A DNA stretch of 64,000 bases from Oricola nitratireducens (GTDB taxonomy: Bacteria > Pseudomonadota > Alphaproteobacteria > Rhizobiales > Rhizobiaceae), in NCBI RefSeq assembly GCF_014904745.1, contig NZ_JACZCS010000011.1:1-64000 (forward strand), read 5' to 3'. The notes beneath the pieces were generated by a model. The model did not search any database, had not been told where the DNA came from, and was given only the letters and a program-made list of their open reading frames with translations. Positions 35,206 to 44,497 of this stretch are shown in pieces; the first letter of the stretch is position 1, and each line of letters opens with the position of its first letter. Made by a program: the position numbers and the translations under genes.

Positions 35206-36474
35206 TCAGGCACCGTAGCGGCGCAGAACCAGCGAGGCATTCGTTCCACCAAATCCGAAAGAATTGGACAAGGCAACATTGATTTCGCGTTCGCGCTTCA
35301 CATGCGGCACGAGGTCGATGGCCGTTTCCACGTCCGGATTGTCGAGGTTCAGCGTTGGCGGGGCGACGTTGTCGCGGATCGCCAGCATGCAGAAAATCGC
35401 TTCGACTGCGCCGGCCGCACCGAGAAGGTGGCCGATCGACGATTTGGTCGACGACATCGAAATCCTGGCGGCGGCATTGCCGACGACGCGCTCGACGGCG
35501 CCGAGTTCGATCGTGTCGGCCATCGTCGATGTGCCGTGGGCGTTGATGTAATCGATGTCGGAGGCCTCGAGCCCGGCCCGCTTCAGCGCGACGCGCATAC
35601 AGCGCTCCGCACCCTCGCCGTCCTCGGACGGCGCGGTGATGTGATAGGCGTCGCCCGACAGGCCGTAGCCGATCACTTCGGCATAGATCTTCGCACCGCG
35701 CGCCTTGGCGTGTTCCAGCTCTTCTAGAACGACGATGCCGGCGCCCTCGCCCATGACGAAACCGTCGCGGTCGCGGTCATAGGGGCGCGATGCCGCCTTG
35801 GGATCGTCGTTGCGGTCCGTCGACAGCGCCTTGCAGGCGGCGAAACCGGCCAGTGATATGCGGCTGATCGGCGATTCCGTGCCTCCGGCCACCATCACGT
35901 CGGCATCGCCGAACGCGATCAGGCGGCTGGCGTCGCCGATGGCGTGCGCCCCGGTGGAACAGGCGGTGACGACGGAATGGTTCGGGCCGCGCAGCTTGTG
36001 GCGGATCGAAACCTGGCCGCTGGCCAGATTGATGAGGCGGCCCGGAATGAAAAACGGCGAAACGCGCCGCGGCCCGCGATCGCGCAGCGTGTAACCGGCC
36101 TCGACAATGCCCTCGATACCGCCGATGCCCGAACCGACAAGAACGCCGGTCGCGCACTGGTCTTCATCCGTCTCCGGATGCCAATCGGCGTCGTCGAGCG
36201 CCTGGTCGGCAGCCGCCATCGCATAGACGATGAAGGGATCGACCTTGCGCTGTTCCTTCGGCTCCATCCAGTCGTCGGCATTGAAGGTGCCGTCGCTGCC
36301 ATCCCCGAAAGGAAGACGGCAGGCGATCTGCGCCGGAAGGTCGCTGACGTCAAAATCCGTCACACGGACCGCGCCGCTCTCGCCGGCAAGGATCCGTGTC
36401 CAAGTGTGCTCGGCACTGGCGCCCAAAGGAGACACCATGCCGATGCCGGTAACGACAACGCGCCGCAAAGTCAT
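35206..36474 (-). CDS. fabF: Beta-ketoacyl-ACP synthase II
   Basis: FabF condenses acyl-ACP with malonyl-ACP during fatty acid elongation. The catalytic triad is complete: C172 in TACSTG, H313 in NAHGTSTMADT and H349 in SSIGHLLGAAG. The length, 422 residues, is normal. The gene follows acpP after 57 bp that contain a strong hairpin with a T-run, which probably reduces read-through from the highly expressed acpP. Confidence 0.96.
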   Translation of the reverse strand: MTLRRVVVTGIGMVSPLGASAEHTWTRILAGESGAVRVTDFDVSDLPAQIACRLPFGDGSDGTFNADDWMEPKEQRKVDPFIVYAMAAADQALDDADWHPETDEDQCATGVLVGSGIGGIEGIVEAGYTLRDRGPRRVSPFFIPGRLINLASGQVSIRHKLRGPNHSVVTACSTGAHAIGDASRLIAFGDADVMVAGGTESPISRISLAGFAACKALSTDRNDDPKAASRPYDRDRDGFVMGEGAGIVVLEELEHAKARGAKIYAEVIGYGLSGDAYHITAPSEDGEGAERCMRVALKRAGLEASDIDYINAHGTSTMADTIELGAVERVVGNAAARISMSSTKSSIGHLLGAAGAVEAIFCMLAIRDNVAPPTLNLDNPDVETAIDLVPHVKREREINVALSNSFGFGGTNASLVLRRYGA

Positions 36475-36485
36475 GACAATGCACC

Positions 36486-36511
36486 TGAAAACGCCGGCAC
36501 GAATGCCGGCG
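36486..36511 (-). terminator. Intra-operon terminator/attenuator between acpP and fabF
   Basis: On the minus strand CGCCGGCA, a TTCG tetraloop and TGCCGGCG form a very stable 8-bp hairpin followed by TTTTC. It lies between acpP and fabF and has the form of a Rho-independent terminator, probably partial. Confidence 0.65.
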
Positions 36512-36531
36512 CGATTGTGAAGCGACGCGGG

Positions 36532-36768
36532 TTACGCGTTGGCTTTTTCAATGAACTTCACGGCGTCGCCGACCGTCAGAATGGTCTCGGCAGCGTCGTC
36601 CGGGATTTCCACGCCGAACTCTTCTTCGAACGCCATCACCAGTTCGACGGTGTCAAGGCTGTCGGCGCCGAGGTCATCGATAAAGCTTGCGCCCTCGTTC
36701 ACCTTCTCGGCATCGACGCCCAAATGTTCAACAACGATCTTTTTGACCCGTTCTGCGATGTCGCTCAT
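36532..36768 (-). CDS. acpP: Acyl carrier protein
   Basis: The acidic 78-residue protein carries growing acyl chains on a phosphopantetheine attached to S37 in the GADSLDTVE motif. The ATG at 36768 gives the standard N-terminus [17 protein letters not shown]; the longer frame is not used. It lies in the fabD-fabG-acpP-fabF cluster. The 119 bp separating it from fabG are AT-richer than the surroundings and may carry an additional promoter. Confidence 0.97.
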   Translation of the reverse strand: MSDIAERVKKIVVEHLGVDAEKVNEGASFIDDLGADSLDTVELVMAFEEEFGVEIPDDAAETILTVGDAVKFIEKANA

Positions 36769-36887
36769 GTCGGATTCCCTCGACTTTGGAGTTTTCAGAT
36801 TGTGGTTATCTTCAAGGTTCGGGCTAATCAAGTCGCAAGACGTTCTTTGCGACAACTTTGTTCACCCGGCAAGGCCGCCAAAGGCCC

Positions 36888-37625
36888 TTAAATCATTGCC
36901 ATTCCACCATTTACGTGGATCGTTTGACCCGTGATGTATGCGGCTTCCCCGGCGGCCAGAAACGCCACCGATGCCGCCACCTCGGCGCCTGTTCCCATGC
37001 GCTTCATGGGAATTGCCCCCATGATCGCCTCTTTCTGCTTGTCGTTCAGCTTGTCGGTCATCGCGCTTTCTATGAAGCCCGGCGCGACGCAGTTCACGGT
37101 GACGTTGCGCGAGGCGATCTCCTGGGCAAGCGACTTGGAAAACCCGATCATGCCAGCCTTCGAGGCGCAATAGTTGGCCTGGCCGGGATTGCCGGTCACG
37201 CCGACGACGGAGGTAATGTTGACGATGCGGCCGTAGCGGCGACGCATCATCGGATGCGTGAGCTGGCGGGTCAGATGGAAGACCGAGGTCAGGTTGACTT
37301 CAAGCACCGCATCCCAGTCCTCGTCCGACATGCGAACGAACAGCCCGTCCTTGGTGATACCGGCGTTGTTGACCAGGATATCCACGCCGTCCAGCGTCGA
37401 TTCCGCCGTTTCGCCGAGCGCCTTGACGGCGGCGCGGTCGGTCAGATCGGCCGGGAAGACATGCACCCGGTCGCCGAGATCGCCGGCAAGCGATTCCAGC
37501 TTTTCGCGGCGCGTGCCATGAAGTCCGACGATGGCGCCCTGGGCATGGAGCGTGCGCGCGATCGCCTCGCCGATGCCGCCGGATGCGCCTGTTACCAGGG
37601 CTTTGCGGCCCGTCAGTTCAAACAT
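36888..37625 (-). CDS. fabG: 3-oxoacyl-ACP reductase
   Basis: FabG reduces beta-ketoacyl-ACP with NADPH. The 245-residue SDR shows TGASGGIGEAIA for cofactor binding, NNAGIT, the catalytic Ser of the ITSVVG segment, and Tyr/Lys in YCASK. Its place between fabD and acpP identifies it as the fatty-acid synthesis enzyme rather than a general SDR. It lies 24 bp after fabD. Confidence 0.96.
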   Translation of the reverse strand: MFELTGRKALVTGASGGIGEAIARTLHAQGAIVGLHGTRREKLESLAGDLGDRVHVFPADLTDRAAVKALGETAESTLDGVDILVNNAGITKDGLFVRMSDEDWDAVLEVNLTSVFHLTRQLTHPMMRRRYGRIVNITSVVGVTGNPGQANYCASKAGMIGFSKSLAQEIASRNVTVNCVAPGFIESAMTDKLNDKQKEAIMGAIPMKRMGTGAEVAASVAFLAAGEAAYITGQTIHVNGGMAMI

Positions 37626-37649
37626 GTCGTCGTCCTTCCGGTTTTCGGA

Positions 37650-38597
37650 TCAGGCATTCGCCTGAAGAAACGCTTCTATATCGGCGGGGCCGTTGATGGC
37701 AACGCCGGCAAGCGCCTTGTCGATACGCCGCGCCAGGCCGGTCAGCACCTTTCCCGACCCGGCCTCGACGAGCGTGGTGACGCCGCTTCCCGCGAACCAC
37801 TCGACGGTTTCGCGCCAGCGCACCTGCCCGGTAACCTGCTCGACCAGCCGGGCGACGATATCGGCCGGCGCGCTGACCGGCGCGACCGTGACGTTGGCGA
37901 TGACGGGAACGCGCGGCGTGTTGATCGTCACCTGCGACAAGGCCTCGCGCATCGCTTCGGCGGCCGGGGCCATCAGCGCGGAATGAAACGGCGCGGAAAC
38001 GGGCAGCATCAGGGCGCGCTTGGCGCCCTTGTCGGACGCAAGGGCGGCGGCACGTTCGACGGCCGCCTTGCCGCCGGAAATGACGAGCTGGCCGCCGCCA
38101 TTGTCGTTGGCGATCTGGCAGACGCCGCCGGTTTCGCCGGCCGCCGCCTCGCAGACGAATTCCACATCATCGTTCTCGAGCCCGATGATCGCGGCCATCG
38201 CGCCCTCGCCGACGGGAACGGCCGCCTGCATGGCGTTGCCGCGGATGCGCAACAGGCGCGCGGTATCGGCGAGCGAGAAGGTGCCCGCCGCACAATGGGC
38301 GGAGTATTCGCCGAGCGAATGGCCGGCGAGATAGGACGCCTTTGCCGCGAGATCGTAGCCCCGGGCCTCCAGAACGCGCACGACCGCGACCGATACCGCC
38401 ATCAGCGCCGGCTGTGCGTTGGCGGTCAGCGTCAGCGTCTCCTCCGGGCCTTCCCACATCACGGCGGAGAGTTTCTCGCCCAGCGCCTCGTCGACCTCGC
38501 CAAAGACGTCGCGCGCCTCGGGAAAGGCGTCTGCGAGTTCCTTGCCCATGCCAACGGCCTGGCTGCCCTGCCCCGGAAATGTGAATGCTGTCGTCAT
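37650..38597 (-). CDS. fabD: Malonyl-CoA:ACP transacylase
   Basis: FabD loads malonyl groups on ACP. The nucleophile S94 is in GHSLGEYSA, the catalytic histidine is in VSAPFHSALM (near residue 200), and the N-terminal oxyanion segment FTFPGQGSQ is intact. ATG 38597 gives the normal 315 residues; the track upstream to 38678 is not family-like. It starts the leftward fatty-acid operon. Confidence 0.96.
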   Translation of the reverse strand: MTTAFTFPGQGSQAVGMGKELADAFPEARDVFGEVDEALGEKLSAVMWEGPEETLTLTANAQPALMAVSVAVVRVLEARGYDLAAKASYLAGHSLGEYSAHCAAGTFSLADTARLLRIRGNAMQAAVPVGEGAMAAIIGLENDDVEFVCEAAAGETGGVCQIANDNGGGQLVISGGKAAVERAAALASDKGAKRALMLPVSAPFHSALMAPAAEAMREALSQVTINTPRVPVIANVTVAPVSAPADIVARLVEQVTGQVRWRETVEWFAGSGVTTLVEAGSGKVLTGLARRIDKALAGVAINGPADIEAFLQANA

Positions 38598-38742
38598 AAC
38601 GGCCTCGTTCAAAGTCGCGACGGTTTGGTAAATGCGTCCGCCCCTGTCAAGGCCTTGACGCCACCGCGGCGCCCGCAATCGCGATTGCGCCGCCGTCCGC
38701 CGACTGTATCATGCCCGACCTGGGGAGACACGGGAGGCAGGC

Positions 38743-40392
38743 TTGGACACTTCTCATGACGTCATCGTCGTCGGCGCCGGCCTTGCCGGGCTGGCGGCAG
38801 CTGCGGAGCTTGGCGACCGGGGCAGACGCGTCCTCGTCCTCGACCAGGAAGGCGAACAATTCCTCGGCGGCCAGGCGTTCTGGTCGCTGGGCGGACTGTT
38901 CATGATCGATACGCCGGAGCAGCGGCGCATGCGCATCCGCGACAGCCGCGAGCTTGCACGGATCGACTGGATCGGATCGGCGCAGTTCGACCGGGAGGAA
39001 GATCACTGGCCGCGGCAATGGGCGGACGCCTATCTCGATTTCGCAGCCGGCGAGATGCGGCCATGGCTCTCCGCGATGGGCATGAAATGGTTTCCCGTCG
39101 TCGGCTGGGCGGAACGCGGCGGAGCATTTGCGTCCGGCCACGGCAATTCGGTGCCGCGTTTCCACATCACCTGGGGCACCGGGCCCGGCGTTCTGGCACC
39201 CTTTATCTCCCGTGTGCGCGTACACGAGGCCGCCGGGCTCGTCACTTTCGCCTTCCGCCACCGCGTCTCGACGATCGAGAAAAAGGCCGGGCTCATATCC
39301 GGCGTCAGCGGCGAGACGCTTGCGCCCGCCACAGTCGAACGCGGCGAGGAAAGCAACCGCGACGTCACCGGCGACTTCCGATTCGAGGCGGCGAACGTGA
39401 TCGTCACCTCCGGCGGGATCGGCGCCAATCTCGACCTCGTGCGCAAAGCCTGGCCGCGTGACCGGCTCGGCACACCGCCGGAGCACATGATCAGCGGCGT
39501 CCCGGCACATGTGGACGGCAGGATGATCGGCATCGCCCGCGATGCGGGCGCCGCCACGATCAACGAAGACCGGATGTGGCACTATACCGAGGGCGTGAAG
39601 AACTGGGCGCCGATCTGGCCGAACCACGGCATCCGCATCCTGCCAGGCCCGTCGTCGCTGTGGTTCGACGCGTTGGGCAACCGCCTGCCCGCCCCGTGCC
39701 TACCCGGCTTCGATACGCTGTCGACGCTGAAGCATTTGCGGACAACCGGCCATGACCATTCCTGGTTCATCCTGACGCAGAAGGTGATCGAAAAGGAGTT
39801 CGCGCTGTCCGGGTCGGAGCAGAATCCCGATTTCACCTCCGGCAAGTGGCGCGAAGTGCTGAAATCGCGGCTTGGCAAGGGCGCGACCGAGGCGGTCGAA
39901 GCCTTCAAACAGCATGGCGAGGATTTCATCGTGCGCGACTCGCTGGAAGAACTCGTCGCCGGCATGAACCAGTTGGCGGGCGAGCACCTGATCGATCCGG
40001 CGAAGATCCGCTCCGAGATCGAGGCCCGCGACGCGCAGATCGACAATCCCTTTTCCAAAGACGCCCAGATCATCGCCATCCATGCGGCACGCAACTATCT
40101 CGGCGACAAGCTCATCCGCACCGCGAAGCCGCACCGGTTCCTCGATCGGACCAACGGACCGCTGATCGCCGTGCGCCTGCACATCGTCACCCGCAAGACG
40201 CTCGGAGGGCTACACACGAACCTGTCCTCGCAGACGCTCGGACCCCGCGGAGAACCGGTCGCGGGACTTTACGCGGCCGGCGAAGCGGCCGGCTTCGGCG
40301 GCGGCGGCTATCACGGCTACAACGCGCTGGAGGGCACGTTTCTCGGCGGCTGCATCTTTTCGGGCCGCGCCGCGGGGCGCGCAGCGGGCTAG
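38743..40392 (+). CDS. FAD-binding dehydrogenase (ketosteroid-dehydrogenase-like)
   Basis: This 549-residue flavoprotein belongs to the fumarate-reductase/3-ketosteroid delta-1-dehydrogenase group. It has an N-terminal Rossmann motif VIVVGAGLAGLAAAAE and the C-terminal FAD segment LYAAGEAAGFGGGGYHGYN followed by GGCIFSGRAAGR. The substrate is unknown and no steroid genes are adjacent. The start is a TTG at 38743, supported by GGGAGG 6-8 nt upstream. It diverges from fabD; the 145 bp between them hold both promoters. Confidence 0.85.
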   Translation: MDTSHDVIVVGAGLAGLAAAAELGDRGRRVLVLDQEGEQFLGGQAFWSLGGLFMIDTPEQRRMRIRDSRELARIDWIGSAQFDREEDHWPRQWADAYLDFAAGEMRPWLSAMGMKWFPVVGWAERGGAFASGHGNSVPRFHITWGTGPGVLAPFISRVRVHEAAGLVTFAFRHRVSTIEKKAGLISGVSGETLAPATVERGEESNRDVTGDFRFEAANVIVTSGGIGANLDLVRKAWPRDRLGTPPEHMISGVPAHVDGRMIGIARDAGAATINEDRMWHYTEGVKNWAPIWPNHGIRILPGPSSLWFDALGNRLPAPCLPGFDTLSTLKHLRTTGHDHSWFILTQKVIEKEFALSGSEQNPDFTSGKWREVLKSRLGKGATEAVEAFKQHGEDFIVRDSLEELVAGMNQLAGEHLIDPAKIRSEIEARDAQIDNPFSKDAQIIAIHAARNYLGDKLIRTAKPHRFLDRTNGPLIAVRLHIVTRKTLGGLHTNLSSQTLGPRGEPVAGLYAAGEAAGFGGGGYHGYNALEGTFLGGCIFSGRAAGRAAG

Positions 40393-40515
40393 CCGCACGG
40401 GCGCAGGGGCAAAAAATATTTTCGACGGTGGTGAAGACGGGCTTGAAAGCATGGCCAAGCACTCAAATCTGATATCGCGCACAGCCCCGCGTGGTGGCTC
40501 AGACGAGTAACGGAC

Positions 40516-40809
40516 ATGTCGCAAAACGCGGCGCTCTCCAGGCAATCACCTCTCCCCTCGAACGACAATTCCCGAAAAATGCCGCTGACGCCTGCCATGG
40601 TGATCGGCATCGCCGGGCTTTTCCTGTTCCTGTCCTCCCAGATCCTGATCGCGGCAGGAGCAGTGGTCTGGGCGGTCGGCGGATATCTACATTTCGGCCT
40701 GACCGGGTTTGCCGTCCTGACGGCGGCGCTGGCGCCCCCGGTTCTTTACTTGTGCTGGAAAATCCTTGTTATGGCGATCAGCGCCGAACGGGATCCGGCC
40801 AACAACTGA
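40516..40809 (+). CDS. Small two-helix membrane protein of unknown function
   Basis: The 97-residue product has a polar N-terminus and two hydrophobic segments (MVIGIAGLFLFLSSQILIAA and FGLTGFAVLTAALAPPVLYL). I do not recognise a family. It lies 13 bp upstream of a calcium/sodium antiporter gene on the same strand, so it may be translated with it. Confidence 0.55.
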   Translation: MSQNAALSRQSPLPSNDNSRKMPLTPAMVIGIAGLFLFLSSQILIAAGAVVWAVGGYLHFGLTGFAVLTAALAPPVLYLCWKILVMAISAERDPANN

Positions 40810-40822
40810 ACCGAGGCATGGA

Positions 40823-41761
40823 ATGCTGACAGATATCGGCCTCGTGACCGTGGGGCTGGTCGCGCTTTTCGCGGGCGGCGAATGGCTGGTGCGCGGAGCC
40901 GTCGCGCTGGCCGCCCGTCTCGGCCTGCCGACGCTGATGATCTCGCTGACAGTGGTCGGTTTCGGCACCTCGATGCCGGAATTGCTGGTCTCGGCGCGCG
41001 CGGCGCTCGCCGGGCAGGCCGATATCGCGCTCGGCAATGTCGTCGGCTCCAACATCGCCAATATCCTGCTGATCATCGGCCTGTCGGCGATGATCGCGCC
41101 AATGCGAAACTGGAACGACACCGTCAAACGCGACGCGGTCGTGATGGTCGCAGCGGCGATCGTGACGCTTGTGCTCGTGCATTTCGACCGGATCGCTGCC
41201 CTGAGCGGCATCCTGATGCTCGGCGTCCTGGCGATCTATCTCACCGCGTCCTATGTCGCCGGGCGCAAGGCCGGAGACGATGGCGCGTTCGAGGAAATCC
41301 CGGACATTTCCGGCCTGATGACCGGCATTTTCATCGTTGTCGGGCTTGCCGTGCTCTTCGGCGGCGCCGAAGCGCTGGTGCGCGGCGCGACCGGCATCGC
41401 GCGCACCTTCGGCATCCCCGAAGCCATCATTGGCCTGACGATCGTCGCCGTCGGCACGAGCCTGCCGGAGCTGGCGACCTCGCTCGTGGCCGCGTTCCGG
41501 CGTCATTCCGACATCGCCATCGGCAATATCGTCGGCTCCAACATCTTCAACATCTTCGGCATCCTCGGCCTGACATCGATCATCACGCCAGTCCGCGTCG
41601 CCGACAATTTCCGCCATTTCGACGCGCCGGTCATGCTCGGCGTCAGTCTCGTCTTCGCGGCCATGCTGATCGCCGGCAACGCGATCGGGCGGCGTTTCGC
41701 ACTGATGCTGCTGTTCGGATATGCCGCGTATCTGTTCGCGCTGTTTGCCTGCTGGCTCTGA
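40823..41761 (+). CDS. Calcium/sodium antiporter (second copy)
   Basis: This is an inner-membrane cation exchanger with two Na_Ca_ex repeats: GTSMPEL with GNVVGSNIANI in the first half and GTSLPEL with GNIVGSNIFNI in the second. It is a paralogue of the antiporter at 8776-9726, with the same motif order and nearly the same length (312 residues). ATG 40823 follows GAGGC and begins at the first membrane helix. Confidence 0.88.
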   Translation: MLTDIGLVTVGLVALFAGGEWLVRGAVALAARLGLPTLMISLTVVGFGTSMPELLVSARAALAGQADIALGNVVGSNIANILLIIGLSAMIAPMRNWNDTVKRDAVVMVAAAIVTLVLVHFDRIAALSGILMLGVLAIYLTASYVAGRKAGDDGAFEEIPDISGLMTGIFIVVGLAVLFGGAEALVRGATGIARTFGIPEAIIGLTIVAVGTSLPELATSLVAAFRRHSDIAIGNIVGSNIFNIFGILGLTSIITPVRVADNFRHFDAPVMLGVSLVFAAMLIAGNAIGRRFALMLLFGYAAYLFALFACWL

Positions 41762-41764
41762 AAG

Positions 41765-41793
41765 CTTGCGCGCGACGCCAAAATCTGTATAAG
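41765..41793 (+). promoter_or_regulatory. Predicted housekeeping promoter of the rpsF operon
   Basis: CTTGCG and TATAAG are separated by 17 bp immediately after the antiporter gene. Transcription from here would give an rpsF leader of about 200 nt. Several short inverted repeats occur in that leader (for example CAGGC/GCCTG near 41850), compatible with autoregulation, but I did not identify a defined S6:S18-binding motif. Confidence 0.5.
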
Positions 41794-41997
41794 CGCGCAA
41801 TCTGCCGGTCAGCTGGGGGCTGAACGGAGGGTGGTCTTTTACCATAGTCAGGCTTAGACGCCTGCGCCTCCGGTGTCTCCGCTCTCGACCCGTCAAGTTC
41901 GAAGCGCCTTTCTCTCCCTCTCTTGAAGAGGTTCGGGACAGTCGCAGAGGCTTAGCCGCTGAACGGCCGATGAAAGAGAAACGAAAGGCAAGCAACA

Positions 41998-42462
41998 ATG
42001 GCTTATTACGAGCACGTGTTCCTTGCACGCCAGGACATCACGTCCCAGCAGGCTGAAGAGCTTGTGGCACACTTCAAGGGCATTCTTGAAGAACGCGGCG
42101 GCAAGGTGGACAAGGTGGAAAGCTGGGGGCTGAAGTCGCTCCAGTTCCGCATCAACAAGAACCGCAAGGCCCATTTCGCGCTGATGAACATCGACGCGCC
42201 GGCAGACGCCGTCCAGGAAATGGAACGCCAGATGCGCATTCACGAAGACATCCTGCGCTACATGACGATCCGCGTCGACGCGCTGGAAGAAGGCCCCTCG
42301 GCCATGATGAAGCGCAGCGACCGTGACGACCGCCCGCGCGGCGACCGCGACGACCGTCCGCGCCGCGACCGTGACGACCGTCCGCCGCGTGGCGATCGCG
42401 ACGACCGCCCGCCGCGCCGTGACCGCGAAGACCGCAGCGAAGCACGTACCGGAGACGCATAA
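41998..42462 (+). CDS. rpsF: 30S ribosomal protein S6 with a repetitive charged tail
   Basis: S6 binds 16S rRNA in the platform of the small subunit with S18. Residues 1-100 form the normal S6 domain ([15 protein letters not shown] at the start). The last 45 or so residues are an extension of near-tandem units such as [16 protein letters not shown] and DRDDRPPRG, with alternating Arg and Asp. Variable charged S6 tails are known in alphaproteobacteria, but their role is not clear. The stop overlaps the rpsR ATG by one base. Confidence 0.96.
   Translation: MAYYEHVFLARQDITSQQAEELVAHFKGILEERGGKVDKVESWGLKSLQFRINKNRKAHFALMNIDAPADAVQEMERQMRIHEDILRYMTIRVDALEEGPSAMMKRSDRDDRPRGDRDDRPRRDRDDRPPRGDRDDRPPRRDREDRSEARTGDA
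42319..42435 (+). repeat. In-frame tandem repeat coding the S6 tail
   Basis: About 117 bp consist of four and a half near-repeats of 24-27 bp encoding DRDDRP-type units. Third-position differences between units keep the amino acids while changing the DNA, which suggests selection on the peptide pattern. Confidence 0.85.
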
Positions 42463-42710
42463 TGGTCGACATCAACCAGATCCCGACACGCCGCCCGTTC
42501 CATCGCCGCCGCAAGACCTGCCCGTTCTCCGGCGCCAACGCTCCGGCGATCGACTACAAGGACGTTCGCCTGCTGCAGCGCTACATCTCCGAGCGCGGCA
42601 AGATCGTTCCGTCCCGCATCACGGCGGTCAGCCAGAAGAAGCAGCGCGAACTGGCGAAAGCCATCAAGCGCGCCCGTTTCCTGGGCCTCCTTCCCTACGT
42701 GGTGAAGTAA
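42462..42710 (+). CDS. rpsR: 30S ribosomal protein S18
   Basis: S18 pairs with S6 in the 30S platform. The 82-residue product contains RRKTCPFSG and the conserved [18 protein letters not shown] segment. It overlaps the rpsF stop by one base (TAATG), so production of the two partners is coupled. Confidence 0.97.
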   Translation: MVDINQIPTRRPFHRRRKTCPFSGANAPAIDYKDVRLLQRYISERGKIVPSRITAVSQKKQRELAKAIKRARFLGLLPYVVK

Positions 42711-42719
42711 ATTCCGGAC

Positions 42720-42743
42720 GCCGGGACGCGCCAGCGTCCCGGC
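42720..42743 (+). other. Stable hairpin after rpsR
   Basis: GCCGGGACGC and GCGTCCCGGC form a perfect 10-bp stem with a GCCA loop just after the rpsR stop. There is no T-run, so it is better read as an mRNA-end stabiliser or attenuating structure within the operon than a simple terminator. Confidence 0.5.
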
Positions 42744-42851
42744 ATTCGACAACGCGCCCGCTTCGGGTACGGGCGCGAAATGAAAAATCCCGAGTTGGGG
42801 CGCGCACCGAATTCCGCCTCTAACTGCTTGAACCGGCAGGACAGCGTGTAA

Positions 42852-43832
42852 ATGACTGCAAGACTGACACCGCAAGCCATAGGACTCGGCGCGCTCGCAG
42901 GCGCGACGACAGCCATGCTTTGCCTCGGGCTTGCCAGCGGTTCGGCGCTCTCGATCATTCTTTTCTTCATCTCGCCCGTGCCGCTGATGGTGGCCGGCCT
43001 CGGCTTCGGGCTGAAATCGGCGCTGATCGGCGCCGTTATCGCTCTTGCCGGGACGCTTGTCTTCGCCAACGGCCTGGTTGCCGTTCTGGTCGCGCTCGCC
43101 ATCGCCGCGCCGGCCTGCGCCATGGCCTTCTGGCTCAATCTCGCCCGCCCGGCGGAGGAAATCGGCGGCCCGAAGGGCAAGCTCGCCTGGTATCCGCTCG
43201 CCGACGTGCTGTTTGCCGTCGCGCTGATGACCGGGCTCGCCTATGTCTCGCTCGGCGCGGCAATCGGCTTCGGACCCGAGGTCGCGGGACAGCTGGCGTC
43301 GGAACTGGTCGCCCGGCTTCACGAGACCAATCCGGAAGTCGCGTTTTCGCCCGCCGCCGAGGACAACCTGCGCAGCTTCCTGCAGACTGCGGTTCCCGTC
43401 ATCCAGCCGTTCTTCTGGATGCTGACGCTGACGCTGTCGATCTACATCGCCGTCGCCATCGCGCAGCGCGCGCACCTTGTCCAGCGGCCCAGGGAAGACT
43501 GGCCGATGGCGCTGCGCATGCCGCGCATCGCGACATTCGCCTTTCTCGCCGCGGTGCTGATCAGCCTCGCGCCCGGCGGCCTCGGCCACGCCGGAGGAAC
43601 TTTCGCAGGCGCGCTTGGTGCCGGTTTCACGATGGCCGGATTTGCGATGCTGCATGCCCGCACGCGCAACATGCCCGGCCGCTTCGCGATTCTGACAATC
43701 GCCTATCTGAGCATCGCATTCATCGGCTTCACCGTCCTGATCTTCTTCATCGCGGGCGTGTTCGGAGCAGGACGTCACATCCTGCTCACGCCGGCGCAAC
43801 CCTCCAACCTGACACCCAGAAAAACCGACTGA
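42852..43832 (+). CDS. DUF2232 multi-pass membrane protein
   Basis: The 326-residue product has roughly eight hydrophobic helices, the first two around GLGALAGATTAMLCLGLA and IILFFISPVPLMVAGLGFG. It matches the YybS/DUF2232 position between rpsR and rplI that is conserved in many alphaproteobacteria. Its function is unknown. It lies 18 bp before rplI, so it probably shares its transcript with the ribosomal genes. Confidence 0.85.
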   Translation: MTARLTPQAIGLGALAGATTAMLCLGLASGSALSIILFFISPVPLMVAGLGFGLKSALIGAVIALAGTLVFANGLVAVLVALAIAAPACAMAFWLNLARPAEEIGGPKGKLAWYPLADVLFAVALMTGLAYVSLGAAIGFGPEVAGQLASELVARLHETNPEVAFSPAAEDNLRSFLQTAVPVIQPFFWMLTLTLSIYIAVAIAQRAHLVQRPREDWPMALRMPRIATFAFLAAVLISLAPGGLGHAGGTFAGALGAGFTMAGFAMLHARTRNMPGRFAILTIAYLSIAFIGFTVLIFFIAGVFGAGRHILLTPAQPSNLTPRKTD

Positions 43833-43850
43833 ACTGAAAGGACCAAACCA

Positions 43851-44465
43851 ATGCAAGTCATTCTGCTTGAGCGTATCGCCAAACTCGGCCAGATCGGCGA
43901 CGAAGTCGCCGTCAAGGACGGCTTTGCACGCAACTATCTGCTGCCGACCGGCCGGGCGCTGCGCGCCAACGCCGCCAACCGCGCCCGTTTCGAAGCCGAA
44001 CGCAGCCAGATCGAGGCCCGCAACGCGGAACGCAAGACGGCCGCCGAAGAGATCGCATCCGGCCTCAACGGCAAGACCATCACCGTCGTGCGTTCGGCCG
44101 GCGAAACCGGCCAGCTCTACGGCTCCGTCTCGACCCGCGACATCGCCGACCTGCTGACCGCCGACGGCTTCCAGGTCTCGCGCAACCAGGTCGACCTGAA
44201 GAACCCGATCAAGGCGATCGGCCTGCACGAAGTCGACATCGTGTTGCACCCGGAAGTCGAGACCAAGGTGACGCTGAACATCGCGCGTACGGCCGATGAG
44301 GCAGAACGCCAGGCCGCCGGCGAAGACCTGACATCGGCCGATGCGATCTACGGTATCGACGAGGAAGCCCAGCTCCAGACCTTCGATCCGGACGCAGAGG
44401 AAGTCTTTGAGGAAACCGCCGAAGAAACTGCCGAGGAAGCCGGCGAGGAAGAAGCCGCTTCCTGA
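43851..44465 (+). CDS. rplI: 50S ribosomal protein L9 with an acidic tail
   Basis: L9 binds 23S rRNA near the L1 stalk and helps maintain reading frame. The N-terminal domain ([19 protein letters not shown]) and the C-terminal domain are complete. After about residue 175 there is an extra tail very rich in Glu ([19 protein letters not shown]), making the protein 204 residues against about 150 in E. coli. It ends the rpsF operon before a strong terminator. Confidence 0.96.
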   Translation: MQVILLERIAKLGQIGDEVAVKDGFARNYLLPTGRALRANAANRARFEAERSQIEARNAERKTAAEEIASGLNGKTITVVRSAGETGQLYGSVSTRDIADLLTADGFQVSRNQVDLKNPIKAIGLHEVDIVLHPEVETKVTLNIARTADEAERQAAGEDLTSADAIYGIDEEAQLQTFDPDAEEVFEETAEETAEEAGEEEAAS

Positions 44466-44497
44466 ACGGAATAACGGCTCCCGATTGTCGGCCGTTC

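Noticed and set aside
36858-38759. A 633-codon plus-strand frame
   Set aside because: It lies antisense to fabG and fabD with intact catalytic motifs; no domain seen.
41762-41997. Possible structural RNA gene (SRP RNA or tmRNA) before rpsF
   Set aside because: The stretch has short hairpins but none of the conserved SRP-domain or tRNA-like ends; an mRNA leader is the simpler reading.
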